Shown: one piece after another, positions 40,626-49,550 of the stretch | Numbering within the stretch: position 1 is the first letter of the stretch | How the letters are laid out: every line of letters begins with the position of its first letter | Source of the DNA: Metallumcola ferriviriculae | GTDB taxonomy: Bacteria; Bacillota; JADQBR01 | Direction: 5' to 3' | Length of the DNA: 64,000 bases | Assembly (NCBI RefSeq): GCF_035573695.1 | Contig: NZ_CP121694.1 | Location: 720,501-784,500, forward strand | The notes under the pieces: generated by a model | The model's input: only the letters and a program-made list of their open reading frames with translations | Database searches by the model: none | What the model was told of the DNA's origin: nothing | Program-made: the position numbers and the translations under genes

Positions 40626-41114
40626 ATGCAAAAAAAGTACAAAACAAGCCCAAATAAGAGAACGGAGTATATTTACTATCCAGCAGATGGAACTAAAATT
40701 ACCATTAGCCCTGGAGAAGCTTCGAATTCATTTATTGAATTACTGCACAGCATGGATGATAACGAAGTAGATGAACAGAGACGTTATGACTATCGAGTGA
40801 CTACTCATCTGGATGCATACCATGATGGTGAAGATGAATCTGCAAATGACCGCAATAAATATCTTGCAGACAATAGCACTAATCCAGAAAAGCTACTTAT
40901 TGAAGCTGAAAAAGAAGCCGAGCATCTGGATATGCTGGACAAGTTAACCAAGGCTATGGATTGCCTCCTTCCCCAACAAAAGGAGCTCTTTAAGAAGGTC
41001 TATATCGAAAACCGAACCAATGTGGATATCGCTACAGAAGAAGGAGTTACAGAGACAGCTATTCGTAAACGATTGAAGAAGATGCACGAAAAATTAAGAA
41101 AAGTACTTTCATGA
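40626..41114 (+). CDS. Phage sigma-70 region 4-like regulator
   Basis: A 162-residue protein whose C-terminal half is a sigma-factor region 4: LTKAMDCLLPQQKELFKKVYIENRTNVDIATEEGVTETAIRKRLKKMHEKLRK (in parts around residue 110-160). The N-terminal half has an acidic linker. Such proteins act as phage transcription activators or alternative sigma-like factors. ATG 40626 has AAAGGAG 7 bases upstream. It has no region 2, so it probably works with the host enzyme or sigma factor. Confidence 0.75.
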   Translation: MQKKYKTSPNKRTEYIYYPADGTKITISPGEASNSFIELLHSMDDNEVDEQRRYDYRVTTHLDAYHDGEDESANDRNKYLADNSTNPEKLLIEAEKEAEHLDMLDKLTKAMDCLLPQQKELFKKVYIENRTNVDIATEEGVTETAIRKRLKKMHEKLRKVLS

Positions 41115-41120
41115 GAATGG

Positions 41121-41205
41121 GGTTCGAAAGAACCCTACCTCAATATCTTTCCTGAAAAGGGGGTTCGAAAGAACCTTCTTTTTCGCTTATTGGTGAGGGG
41201 CAAAT
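41121..41205 (+). promoter_or_regulatory. Three hairpins, two with GAAA tetraloops
   Basis: GGGTTC-GAAA-GAACCC (41121-41136), then GGGTTC-GAAA-GAACCT with AAG/CTT extension and a TTTTTC tail (41158-41183), then GGGGC...GCCCC (41187-41205). The last part, GCTTATTGGTGAGGGGCAA, is repeated in variant form after the polymerase gene (45395-45411). Confidence 0.65.
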
Positions 41206-41233
41206 AAATCGCCCCCCGGAAAGGAGACGGACA

Positions 41234-41449
41234 ATGAGCCTAAAACACAAAGTCACTATCAATGTGACAAAGCCCGGTGGCGACAGAAAACCTGTAATTG
41301 AAAGCAGCAAGAAAACCGTCCGAAGTAAAATGCTCGATTGGTTACTCGGCAAAAATCTAAACTTGCTTGTGATTACACCTGGTGACTCAGTCGAGACGGT
41401 AGAAATCAAGGAATTAAAGGAAGGAGGTGTGAGCCATGAGCAAAACTAA
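41234..41449 (+). CDS. Small phage protein of unknown function
   Basis: A 71-residue basic protein (LKHKVTINVTKPGGDRKPVIE...). AAAGGAG precedes ATG 41234. It overlaps the next gene by 14 bases. The 'GDSVETVEIKEL' end suggests a small beta domain. I cannot assign a function. Confidence 0.6.
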   Translation: MSLKHKVTINVTKPGGDRKPVIESSKKTVRSKMLDWLLGKNLNLLVITPGDSVETVEIKELKEGGVSHEQN

Positions 41450-41744
41450 GCTTTTTCTTGATGTAGTCTCTGGCCTGAGGTCACTCGCAGACAGTGTTCA
41501 GGCAGTTGCTGATGCAATCACTAATAATGATGAAACGGAAAAACAACAACATGAGCCGGTAAATGAGCCAATCAACAAGCAGATTACTTTGGAAGAGGTA
41601 AGAGCTGTACTTGCTGAAAAAAGCCATGATGGATTCACTGCTGAAGTGAGAGAACTACTTCAAAAGTATGGTGCATCCAAACTCAGCAAGATTGATCCAT
41701 CAAAGTACGCTTCCCTGCTCTCTGATGCGGGGGGATTAAAATGA
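41436..41744 (+). CDS. Small phage protein preceding DUF2800
   Basis: A 102-residue acidic protein with two parts: an N-terminal helix (KTKLFLDVVSGLRSLADSV) and a C-terminal helical domain (ITLEEVRAVLAEKSHDGFT, then LLQKYGASKLSKIDPSKY). This two-part pattern is widespread next to DUF2800/DUF2815 in clostridial phages. Annotation pipelines often name it after unrelated rRNA proteins; I do not support that. AGGAGGTG precedes the start, and the gene overlaps DUF2800 by 4 bases. Confidence 0.7.
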   Translation: MSKTKLFLDVVSGLRSLADSVQAVADAITNNDETEKQQHEPVNEPINKQITLEEVRAVLAEKSHDGFTAEVRELLQKYGASKLSKIDPSKYASLLSDAGGLK

Positions 41745-42868
41745 GCACTCATGCTATTCTTTCCGCGTCAGGTTCCCATCGCTGGTTGAATTGCACACCA
41801 TCGGCCAGGCTTGAGCTTGAATTTGATGATAAAAGCGGTGAAGCTGCAGCCGAAGGAACAGCCGCCCACGAATTAAGTGAACACAAGCTTCGAAAGGCAC
41901 TTAAGATGCAGTCAAAAAAGCCTGTCTCACCTTATGACTCCGATGAAATGGACAATTACACTGATGGTTATGTGGAATTTGTGCTTGAGATTATTGAACA
42001 GGCAAAGCAAACCTGCAATGATCCACTCGTTTTGATAGAACAGCGGCTGAACTTCTCGAAATATGTGCCTGATGGGTTTGGAACCGGTGACTGCGTGATT
42101 ATCGCTGATGGAAGCCTTCACATTATTGATTTTAAGTATGGACAGGGCGTTTTAGTAAGTGCAGAAGATAATCCGCAAATGAAGCTCTATGCACTTGGTG
42201 CACTGGAAATCTTTGATGGGATCTATGACACCGACACAGTATCAATGACAATCTATCAACCAAGACGGGAAAATGTTAGCACATATACAGTTTCAAAAGA
42301 AAGCCTATATCAATGGGCTGAGGAAGAGTTGAAGCCCAAAGCTGAACTAGCCTTTGCAGGTGATGGCAATTACTGTGCTGGTGAATGGTGTCAATTTTGC
42401 CGGGCGGCAGTGAAGTGTAGAGCAAGGGCGGAAGCCAAGATGAAATTAGCAACATTTGAGTTTGCACTGCCGCCACTACTTTCAGATGAAGAAATTGCAG
42501 AGATTTTATCATCGGTTGGTGATCTTACCAGCTGGGCAAATGAAATCATGGCTTATGCAACAGATGCAGCAGTGAATCATGGAAAAGAGTGGCCTGGATT
42601 TAAGGTAGTGACAGGTCGATCCAATCGCAAGTACACAGATGAAAAAGCAGTAGCAGAAGCAGCAAAGAACACAGGATATAACGATATCTACAGGCAAAGC
42701 CTCATCACGATTACCCAAATGGAAAAATTGATGGGAAAAACCAAATTTAAAGAAATCTTAGGTGGTCTGATCAAGAAGCCGCCAGGGAAACCAACGCTTG
42801 TACCTGTCTCAGACAAGCGTCCTGAAATAACAACTGGGACAGCAAAAAATGATTTTATGGAGGAATAA
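41741..42868 (+). CDS. DUF2800 RecB/Cas4-like nuclease
   Basis: A 375-residue PD-(D/E)xK-type nuclease. Motifs: HAILSASGSHRWLNCTPSA at the start, EGTAAHELSEH, GFGTGDCVI, and IIDFKYGQG with the catalytic Asp and Lys. Four cysteines near residues 212-226 (C-x4-C-x2-C-x5-C) lie close to the nuclease core, a spacing that suggests an iron-sulphur cluster as in Cas4 and AddB. It is likely a recombination or replication exonuclease of the phage, working with the DUF2815 protein and polymerase that follow. Confidence 0.85.
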   Translation: MSTHAILSASGSHRWLNCTPSARLELEFDDKSGEAAAEGTAAHELSEHKLRKALKMQSKKPVSPYDSDEMDNYTDGYVEFVLEIIEQAKQTCNDPLVLIEQRLNFSKYVPDGFGTGDCVIIADGSLHIIDFKYGQGVLVSAEDNPQMKLYALGALEIFDGIYDTDTVSMTIYQPRRENVSTYTVSKESLYQWAEEELKPKAELAFAGDGNYCAGEWCQFCRAAVKCRARAEAKMKLATFEFALPPLLSDEEIAEILSSVGDLTSWANEIMAYATDAAVNHGKEWPGFKVVTGRSNRKYTDEKAVAEAAKNTGYNDIYRQSLITITQMEKLMGKTKFKEILGGLIKKPPGKPTLVPVSDKRPEITTGTAKNDFMEE

Positions 42869-42870
42869 TT

Positions 42871-43431
42871 ATGTCAAATAAAGCAAAAAGAACAAATCCT
42901 ACGAAAGTAATCACTGGAGTTGTAAGACTCTCTTATGCAAATGTTTGGGAACCAAAATCAATCAATGGTGGCGCTGAAAAATATAGCGTGAGCCTGATTA
43001 TTCCTAAGAGTGATACGAAAACACTCGGTGCCATTAATGAAGCAGTAAATGCAGCAATTGAAGAAGGTAAAGGTAAATTTGGCGGCAAGATTCCTAATAA
43101 GGCAGCTTTAAAGCTTCCTCAACGAGATGGGGACATAGACCGTCCTGATGATGAAGCCTATGCGAATAGTTATTTCGTCAATGCAAATAGCAATACACCA
43201 CCGCAAGTCGTAGACAAAGACATCAACCCAATTTTCGAGCGTTCGGAAATCTACTCAGGGGTGTACGCAAGAGTAAGTATCAACTTCTACGCTTTTAACA
43301 CAAATGGCAATAAAGGAATCGCCTGCGGCCTTGGAAACATTCAAAAGATCCGCGACGGTGAGCCTCTAGGTGGCAGAACAAATGCAGCTGAAGATTTTGT
43401 CACCGACGTGGATGATGATTTCTTAGCATGA
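42871..43431 (+). CDS. DUF2815 single-strand DNA-binding-like protein
   Basis: A 186-residue protein of the DUF2815 family (KVITGVVRLSYANVWEPK, KYSVSLIIPKSDTKT, VYARVSINFYAFNTNGNKGIACGL). Structure-based comparisons place this family near OB-fold single-strand binding proteins such as T7 gp2.5. Together with the upstream nuclease it forms a likely exonuclease/annealing pair. GGAGG precedes the start; the end overlaps the polymerase gene by 4 bases. Confidence 0.82.
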   Translation: MSNKAKRTNPTKVITGVVRLSYANVWEPKSINGGAEKYSVSLIIPKSDTKTLGAINEAVNAAIEEGKGKFGGKIPNKAALKLPQRDGDIDRPDDEAYANSYFVNANSNTPPQVVDKDINPIFERSEIYSGVYARVSINFYAFNTNGNKGIACGLGNIQKIRDGEPLGGRTNAAEDFVTDVDDDFLA

Positions 43432-45362
43432 AAACCCTCAGTATAGATATAGAAACATATAGTAGCGTAGACCTCGCCAAAAGCGGGGTCTATCGTTACG
43501 CTGAAGCACCGAATTTTGATATTTTGCTTTTGGGCTACAGTGTGGATGGTGGACCGGTGCATGTGGTTGATCTGGCATGTGGTGAAGAAATTCCACAGCA
43601 GGTACTGGATGCAATTTTGGATGACAAGGTAACAAAATGGGCTTTCAATGCGCAGTTTGAACGCATCTGTTTATCCCGTTATTTTGGTATGTGGCTAGAG
43701 CCTGATTCATGGCGCTGTACGATGGTGTGGTCTGCGTATCTTGGGCTTCCCCTTTCCCTTAAGGGAGCAGCGATCGTAACAGGAGCGGATAAGAAAAAAC
43801 TGACCGAAGGGAAAGAACTCATCCGCTATTTCTGTCAGCCCTGTAAGTCGACAAAGACCAATGGTGGCCGCACACGCAATTTGCCAGGACATAATCCGGA
43901 TAAGTGGGATCGATTTAAAGCATATAACCATCGAGATGTTGAAGTTGAGCTCTCTATACAGGCAAAGCTTCAGAAGTTCCCTATGCAGGAGGATGAGTGG
44001 GAAAACTATATCCTTGACCAGCAAATCAACGATCGAGGCATTCAGTTGGATCTTAAGTTGGTGCATCAAGCCATCCGATGCGACGACAAAGTCAGAGAAG
44101 AATTGATGGGACGCCTGAGAGAGCTTACAAAACTAGAAAACCCTAATTCAGTGGCCCAGATGAAAACTTGGCTATCCGAAAATGGTCTGGAAACGGATAG
44201 TCTTGATAAAGCATCCGTCAAAGCGTTATTAAAGAAAGCTCCAGCCCATCTAAGTGAAGTATTGGAGCTACGTCAGTTACTTGCTAAGTCCAGCGTAAAG
44301 AAATACACCACAATGGAAAATGCAGTGTGTTCTGATGGAAGAGCGCGTGGACTGATACAGTTTTACGGTGCCAATCGAACCGGCAGATTTGCAGGAAGGC
44401 TTATTCAAGTTCAAAACCTCCCACAGAACCATTTGCCGGATTTGGAAGAGGCACGAAAATTAGTGAGGTGTGGGTACTTTGAGGCATTGGAACTTTTATA
44501 CGAGTCTATTCCCAATGTCTTATCTGAATTAATCCGTACTGCCTTTGTTCCAAAAGAGGGCCACAAATTCATCGTTGCTGATTTTAGTGCCATTGAAGCT
44601 AGAGTAATTGCTTGGCTTGCAGGCGAAACGTGGAGAAATAAAGTCTTCGCTACTCATGGGAAAATATACGAAGCATCCGCTTCTCAGATGTTTAGAGTCC
44701 CCCTGGAGGAAGTGACAAAAGGAAGCCCCTTAAGACAAAAAGGTAAAATTGCAGAATTGGCTCTTGGATATGGCGGATCCGTAGGAGCTCTAAAGGCTAT
44801 GGGCGGCTTGGAGATGGGACTTGCTGAAGAAGAACTAAAACCTTTGGTTAACGCATGGCGAAATGCAAATCCCAATATTGTAAGGCTATGGTGGGATGTC
44901 GATAGATCAGTGAAAAATACTGTTAAAGAGCGAATCAAAACTCAAACGCATCGCATCCGCTTTGAATACCGCAGTGGAATGCTTTTAATATGGCTTCCGT
45001 CCCGGAGACAACTATCCTATGTAAAACCAAGAATGGGCCTTAATAGCTTTGGCAGTGAAGCGGTGACATACGAAGGTGTAGGAGCAACAAAAAAATGGGA
45101 GCGCATTGATAGTTACGGTCCGAAATTTGTTGAGAATATCGTGCAAGCCATCTCAAGAGATCTTCTTTGTTATGCCATGAGAAACCTAAACAAAGCAGGT
45201 TATCGGATTGTCATGCATGTCCACGATGAGGTGGTTTTGGAAGCGCCCAAGGAGGAATCCGTCGAGAAAATTTGCGCTATTATGAGTCAGATCCCGCCTT
45301 GGGCTAAAGGGCTTATGCTACGTGCTGATGGCTTTGAGTGTAACTTTTATCAGAAAGATTAA
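43428..45362 (+). CDS. Phage DNA polymerase, family A
   Basis: A 644-residue polymerase with an N-terminal 3'-5' exonuclease (LSIDIETYSS, FNAQFERICL, HRDVEVE) and a polymerase domain with motif A VADFSAIEARVIAWLAGE, motif B RQKGKIAELALGYGG and motif C MHVHDEVVLE. It lacks the 5' nuclease of bacterial Pol I, as usual in phages. It should replicate the phage genome together with the VapE-type primase-helicase. It starts inside the DUF2815 stop region (ATGA overlap). Confidence 0.95.
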   Translation: MKTLSIDIETYSSVDLAKSGVYRYAEAPNFDILLLGYSVDGGPVHVVDLACGEEIPQQVLDAILDDKVTKWAFNAQFERICLSRYFGMWLEPDSWRCTMVWSAYLGLPLSLKGAAIVTGADKKKLTEGKELIRYFCQPCKSTKTNGGRTRNLPGHNPDKWDRFKAYNHRDVEVELSIQAKLQKFPMQEDEWENYILDQQINDRGIQLDLKLVHQAIRCDDKVREELMGRLRELTKLENPNSVAQMKTWLSENGLETDSLDKASVKALLKKAPAHLSEVLELRQLLAKSSVKKYTTMENAVCSDGRARGLIQFYGANRTGRFAGRLIQVQNLPQNHLPDLEEARKLVRCGYFEALELLYESIPNVLSELIRTAFVPKEGHKFIVADFSAIEARVIAWLAGETWRNKVFATHGKIYEASASQMFRVPLEEVTKGSPLRQKGKIAELALGYGGSVGALKAMGGLEMGLAEEELKPLVNAWRNANPNIVRLWWDVDRSVKNTVKERIKTQTHRIRFEYRSGMLLIWLPSRRQLSYVKPRMGLNSFGSEAVTYEGVGATKKWERIDSYGPKFVENIVQAISRDLLCYAMRNLNKAGYRIVMHVHDEVVLEAPKEESVEKICAIMSQIPPWAKGLMLRADGFECNFYQKD

Positions 45363-45364
45363 AT

Positions 45365-45424
45365 GGAGGGGGTTCGATACCTCCTCTTTTTTGGCTTATA
45401 GGTGAGGGCAAGGTTTTGTCGCCC
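45365..45424 (+). terminator. Terminator hairpin after polA-like gene, with second hairpin
   Basis: GGAGG/CCTCC (45365-45384) around GGGTTCGATA is followed by TCTTTTTT. Then GGCTTATAGGTGAGGGCAA and a GGGC/GCCC stem resemble the elements at 41158-41205. Confidence 0.65.
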
Positions 45425-45450
45425 TACAACTATATGCTGGAGGCTTTGAT

Positions 45451-46242
45451 ATGAAAGATTTAAAGGTTTTTAGTTACGAAGGCAGCGCAGTTAGAACTGT
45501 AGTGAAAAACGGAAGCCCTTGGTGGGTGCTCAAAGATGTTTGCAGTGTACTGGACATTGGAAACAACCGCGATGTTATGGCCCGCCTGGACAGTGATGAA
45601 AAGGGAGTCGATATTATCGACACCCCTGGTGGAAGACAAGAAGTATCTATTATCAATGAAAGCGGTCTTTATAGTGTCATATTGGTTTCTCGAAAACCGG
45701 AGGCCAAAAATTTTAAGCGTTGGGTAACCCACGAGGTTCTCCCTACTATTCGAAAGCATGGGCTCTACGCAACAGACGAGTTGCTTGCCAATCCAGATTT
45801 TCTAATTAAGGCATTACAGGAGTTAAAGGCGGCAAGAACAAAGAACGCTGAACTTACGACTGCCATAGGTATTCAAGAACAGCAGATTGCAGAGATGAAG
45901 CCCAAAGCAAGCTACTACGACGTGGTGCTTAATTGCAAGGATGCGGTATCCATCACTACCATTGCCAAGGACTATGGAAAATCCGGTCGCTGGTTCAATG
46001 AATACCTGCATAATCTTGGCGTTCAATTTAGACAGGGTAAGATTTGGCTTCTGTATCAAAAATATGCCCGTCATGGATATACGACTACGAAAACCCATAC
46101 GTACCCCGGAAATGATGGAACGATGCATTCTAAAGTACACACCTACTGGACTCAAAAAGGGCGATTGTTCATTTATGAGCTTCTAAAGGACCATGGCATG
46201 CTACCACTGATTGAACAAGACTCTGATGATGAGGTGGAGTAG
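45451..46242 (+). CDS. Phage antirepressor (BRO-N plus KilA-C/ANT domain)
   Basis: The 263-residue protein has an N-terminal BRO domain (KVFSYEGSAVRTVVKNGSPWWV, SRKPEAKNFKRWVTHEVLPTIRKHG, as two parts) and a C-terminal ANT/KilAC domain (PKASYYDVVL, VSITTIAKDYGKSGRWFNEYLHN, KGRLFIYELLKDHGML). Such proteins bind or displace phage repressors and favour lytic growth, though many have lost that role. A good GGAGG lies before ATG 45451. Its target could be the HTH protein at 39777-39998. Confidence 0.85.
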   Translation: MKDLKVFSYEGSAVRTVVKNGSPWWVLKDVCSVLDIGNNRDVMARLDSDEKGVDIIDTPGGRQEVSIINESGLYSVILVSRKPEAKNFKRWVTHEVLPTIRKHGLYATDELLANPDFLIKALQELKAARTKNAELTTAIGIQEQQIAEMKPKASYYDVVLNCKDAVSITTIAKDYGKSGRWFNEYLHNLGVQFRQGKIWLLYQKYARHGYTTTKTHTYPGNDGTMHSKVHTYWTQKGRLFIYELLKDHGMLPLIEQDSDDEVE

Positions 46243-46244
46243 TT

Positions 46245-46661
46245 ATGGACAAGTACAATGCAGAAGGTTATCCAGATCCCACAGCAGCAGAAGCTTTGGC
46301 TAATGTGGCACTAGAGGAAAAGAAGCAATTCCGTCGGCTCGTTTATGTCTGCTCCCCTTTTGCGGGTAACATTGAACACAACATCAACCGTGCGCGTGGC
46401 TATTGCAGGTATGCAGTCAACAAGGAGTACATACCCCTTGCGCCGCACCTTCATTACCCGCAGTTTATGGACGATGAGGATCGCGAACAGCGCGAACTTG
46501 GACTATTATTCGCTCTCATCCTGCTCTGTAAATGCGATGAGGTATGGGTCTTCGGTGGCAGGGTGTCGGGCGGCATGGCTAGGGAGATCAGTAAAGCGAA
46601 AAAGAGGGGCATTCCCATCAGATACTTCACCGAAAAATGCGAGGAGGTGCAGGAAATATGA
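46245..46661 (+). CDS. DUF4406 protein (nucleoside deoxyribosyltransferase-like)
   Basis: A 138-residue Rossmann-like protein: RRLVYVCSPFAGNIEHNINRA, YIPLAPHLHYPQFMDD, and CDEVWVFGGRVSGGMAREI. This fold is shared with nucleoside 2-deoxyribosyltransferases; in phages it is widespread next to the replication genes, with a possible nucleotide-modifying role. It starts 2 bases after the antirepressor stop and overlaps the next gene by 4 bases. Confidence 0.75.
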   Translation: MDKYNAEGYPDPTAAEALANVALEEKKQFRRLVYVCSPFAGNIEHNINRARGYCRYAVNKEYIPLAPHLHYPQFMDDEDREQRELGLLFALILLCKCDEVWVFGGRVSGGMAREISKAKKRGIPIRYFTEKCEEVQEI

Positions 46662-49003
46662 AAATAGCGGTTGGCAACAGCCGTATGGATAAGAAATGGA
46701 AGAACAAAGACATCACCTGGGAGGACTTCACTGCCCGCGTTAGGACAACCATCCGGACAACCGAAACGGTATCCGAGTTTCGCAAGATGAGTCGCGCTCA
46801 ACAGGATGCTATCAAAGACGTGGGCGGCTTTGTAGGCGGTGCCCTGCGTGAAGGCAAACGCCGAAATGGTTATGTGCTTTGCCGTTCTCTACTTACCCTT
46901 GATATGGATTATGCAAAACCTGGAGTCTGGGATCAGATAGAGACACTGCACGATTTTAAATGTTGTATCTATTCTACCCACAAAAACACCCCCAAGTTCC
47001 CTCGACTAAGGTTACTTATACCACTGGCTCGCGAGGTCAGTGAAGATGAATACCCGGCTCTTGGACGAATGGTAGCGAAGGAAATAGGCATTGATTTCTT
47101 TGACGATACCACCTATGAACCATCCCGTTTGATGTATTGGCCATCAACACCTTCAGACGGAGAGTTTGTTTTTGAAGAAAAAGAGGGGCCTCTACTTGAC
47201 CCTGATGTATACCTTTCCTATTACGAAGATTGGCGGGATACCTCGATGTGGCCGGTATCCTCTAGGCAGTCAGAAGTGGTTCAGCGCAAGATCACCAAGC
47301 AGGCGGATCCGCTCGCCAAAGAAGGCGTCATCGGTGCATTTTGCAGAGCCTATACTACGGAAGAAGCTATTGACACGTTCTTACCAGATGTTTACGAGCC
47401 AAGTGCAATGAACGGTCGCTTTGACTATATCCCAGCGGACTCATCAGCCGGGCTGGTGGTTTACGATGGAAAATTCGCATACAGCCACCATGCGACAGAT
47501 CCTGCAAGTGGCACCCTGCTCAATGCATTCGACTTGGTTCGAGTGCACAAATTTCAAGATCTCGATGAAAAGGTATCCATCAATACTGCGCCAAGCAAGC
47601 TGCCTTCCTTCAAAGCCATGACCGATTTTGCTTTGAAAGATGAGCGGGTGAAGGAGCAATTTGCTGAAGAAAGAAAAGCACAGGCAGAAAGTGAGTTTGT
47701 TGATGAAGATTGGGAAAACCAACTGGAACTCGATAAGACCGGTACCGTTAAAAACTCACTTCGAAACCTGATCTTAATTTTAGAAAACGCTTCGGACCTG
47801 AAAAGCATTGTATATAATCAGCTATCCGACAGCCTTGAAATTAAAGGAGACGTGCCTTGGCCTCACCCATCTAAGTTTTGGCGTGATGCGGATGATGCAC
47901 AGTTAATCAGCTATATTGACACGCTCTACGGAACTTTCTCTGCAAGAAACTACGATGTAGCGGTAGCGAAGGTCGCCGATGATCGCTCATACCATCCCAT
48001 CAGGGAGTTCATTGAAGCATTACCAGAATGGGACAGAGTTCCCCGTGTGGACACCCTCTTGATCGATTATCTGGGTGCAGCTGATAACCCCTATGTACGC
48101 TCGGTAACCAGAAAAACGCTTTGTGCTGCTATTACCCGGGTGTTAACCCCGGGAATCAAGTTTGACTCCATGTTGGTGCTTAATGGCCCGCAGGGTGGAG
48201 GTAAAAGCACACTTATTGCTAAGCTTGGCGGCGAATGGTTTTCCGATTCACTCAGCCTTTCAGACACAAAAGACAAAACCGCCGCTGAGAAGCTGCAGGG
48301 GTATTGGCTACTGGAGATCGGAGAGCTCGCCGGACTTAAAAAGGCTGAGGTGGAAACCCTTCGCAGTTTCCTATCACGCCAGAACGACATCTATCGCGCC
48401 AGCTTCGGGCGCAGGGCAACCCCTCACCTCAGGCAGTGCGTCTTTTTCGGCACCACCAATGCGGAAAAAGGCTACTTAAGAGACTCGACAGGTAATCGCC
48501 GCTTTTGGCCGGTAAAAACCCCGGGAAGCAGCAATAAACAATCTTGGCAGCTTACCCAAGAAGAAGTCCTGCAGATATGGGCAGAGTCGCTTACTTATGT
48601 CAAAACCAATGAAAAGCTCTACCTGGATGTTAGTCTTGAAAAGCTTGCTAAGGATGAGCAGCGGGAAGCGATGGAGTCTGATGAGCGAGAAGGGCTGGTC
48701 CGGGACTACTTGGACATGCTCCTGCCGGAGGACTGGGACAGCATGGACTTATATGAACGCCGGGCTTTTATTAACGGTACAGAATTCGGTGAAAGTAGAC
48801 GCATGGGTGTATGGAAGCGTGAATCCGTCTCCAATATGGAGATATGGTGTGAATGCTTTGGGAAAGATCGAGCCAATCTCCGCCGGATGGATGGCAACGA
48901 AATTTCAGCAATTATGGCAGGTATCGGTGGTTGGAGTGGCCTTGTGAAAAAAGAGCGAATTCCGCTATACGGGCCACAGTGGCTTTACGTTCCCAAGGCA
49001 TGA
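46658..49003 (+). CDS. VapE-family primase-helicase
   Basis: A 781-residue replication protein. The N-terminal third looks like a primase of the archaeo-eukaryotic type (LLTLDMDYAKPGVWDQIETL, PRLRLLIPLAREV, YEPSRLMYWPS). The C-terminal half is the VirE/VapE SF3-like helicase: Walker A VLNGPQGGGKST near residue 512, LLEIGELAGLKKAEVE, and GNRRFWPVK near residue 611. ATG 46658 with GAGGAGGTG 8 bases upstream replaces an earlier start that includes this site. It probably initiates phage replication at the GGAAC-rich region that follows. Confidence 0.9.
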   Translation: MKIAVGNSRMDKKWKNKDITWEDFTARVRTTIRTTETVSEFRKMSRAQQDAIKDVGGFVGGALREGKRRNGYVLCRSLLTLDMDYAKPGVWDQIETLHDFKCCIYSTHKNTPKFPRLRLLIPLAREVSEDEYPALGRMVAKEIGIDFFDDTTYEPSRLMYWPSTPSDGEFVFEEKEGPLLDPDVYLSYYEDWRDTSMWPVSSRQSEVVQRKITKQADPLAKEGVIGAFCRAYTTEEAIDTFLPDVYEPSAMNGRFDYIPADSSAGLVVYDGKFAYSHHATDPASGTLLNAFDLVRVHKFQDLDEKVSINTAPSKLPSFKAMTDFALKDERVKEQFAEERKAQAESEFVDEDWENQLELDKTGTVKNSLRNLILILENASDLKSIVYNQLSDSLEIKGDVPWPHPSKFWRDADDAQLISYIDTLYGTFSARNYDVAVAKVADDRSYHPIREFIEALPEWDRVPRVDTLLIDYLGAADNPYVRSVTRKTLCAAITRVLTPGIKFDSMLVLNGPQGGGKSTLIAKLGGEWFSDSLSLSDTKDKTAAEKLQGYWLLEIGELAGLKKAEVETLRSFLSRQNDIYRASFGRRATPHLRQCVFFGTTNAEKGYLRDSTGNRRFWPVKTPGSSNKQSWQLTQEEVLQIWAESLTYVKTNEKLYLDVSLEKLAKDEQREAMESDEREGLVRDYLDMLLPEDWDSMDLYERRAFINGTEFGESRRMGVWKRESVSNMEIWCECFGKDRANLRRMDGNEISAIMAGIGGWSGLVKKERIPLYGPQWLYVPKA

Positions 49004-49011
49004 AAAAATTT

Positions 49012-49253
49012 GGTTCACTTGGAACAAGTGCATTCTGGGGACAGAATAGTTTGGTTCCGATGAACCAAAAAACATCTTTCGGTACACCACATCGGAACAG
49101 GCGCCAGCCCCTTATAAAATGCGTTGCCTAATACCCTGTGTTCCTATGTTCCGAAGATTACTATTAAAAATAATAGTAAAGAAAGAGAGAGATAACACAC
49201 ATGCAGACGCGTATATACGCGCGTATAGGGTTTTTTCGGGACTAGGAACACAG
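49012..49253. other. Candidate phage replication origin (GGAAC/GTTCC-rich)
   Basis: The 265-base gap after the primase-helicase gene contains six perfect GGAAC or GTTCC units (49021, 49054, 49094, 49140, 49148, 49245). It also has an 8-bp hairpin TTTGGTTC-CGAT-GAACCAAA (49050-49069) and an 11-bp inverted repeat CTGTGTTCCTA (49136-49146) / TAGGAACACAG (49243-49253). No gene is supported. Position beside the initiator and iteron-like repeats suggest an origin. Confidence 0.5.
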
Positions 49254-49268
49254 TTTTATGGAGGATAT

Positions 49269-49550
49269 ATGAGAGAAAAAACTGTAGAGCAAAAACTGAT
49301 CAGAGCGGTAAAAGACATGGGCGGCCTTGCACTAAAGTTTATATCACCTGGTTTCGATGGAATGCCAGACCGCCTGATTCTACTGTCTTATGGAAAAATA
49401 GCTTTTGTGGAAGTGAAAGCCCCAGGAAAGAAAATGCGTCCTTTGCAGGAAAAACGAAAAAGACAGTTGGAGTCACTTGGGTTTTTGGTTTTCTGTATAG
49501 ATGGACCAGAACAGATTGGAGGGATCCTTCATGAAATACAGACCACATGA
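49269..49550 (+). CDS. VRR-NUC domain nuclease
   Basis: A 93-residue stand-alone VRR-NUC domain: an N-terminal EQKLIRAVKDMGG helix, FDGMPDRLILLSYGKIAFVEVKAPGKK with the catalytic D..E.K pattern of the PD-(D/E)xK fold, and LQEKRKRQLESLGF. Stand-alone phage forms are thought to resolve junctions or nick branched DNA. ATG 49269 with GGAGGA is the correct start. It overlaps the SNF2-like helicase gene by 20 bases; this pairing is very common in Firmicutes phages. Confidence 0.9.
   Translation: MREKTVEQKLIRAVKDMGGLALKFISPGFDGMPDRLILLSYGKIAFVEVKAPGKKMRPLQEKRKRQLESLGFLVFCIDGPEQIGGILHEIQTT

Noticed and set aside
46454-46801. Leftward open frame opposite DUF4406 and VapE
   Set aside because: It lies entirely opposite two well-supported genes and has no recognisable domain or ribosome binding site.
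49186-49232. GCGTATATACGC palindrome as recombinase crossover site
   Set aside because: No recombinase gene nearby, and the alternating CG/TA stretch can arise by chance; more simply part of the origin-like region.
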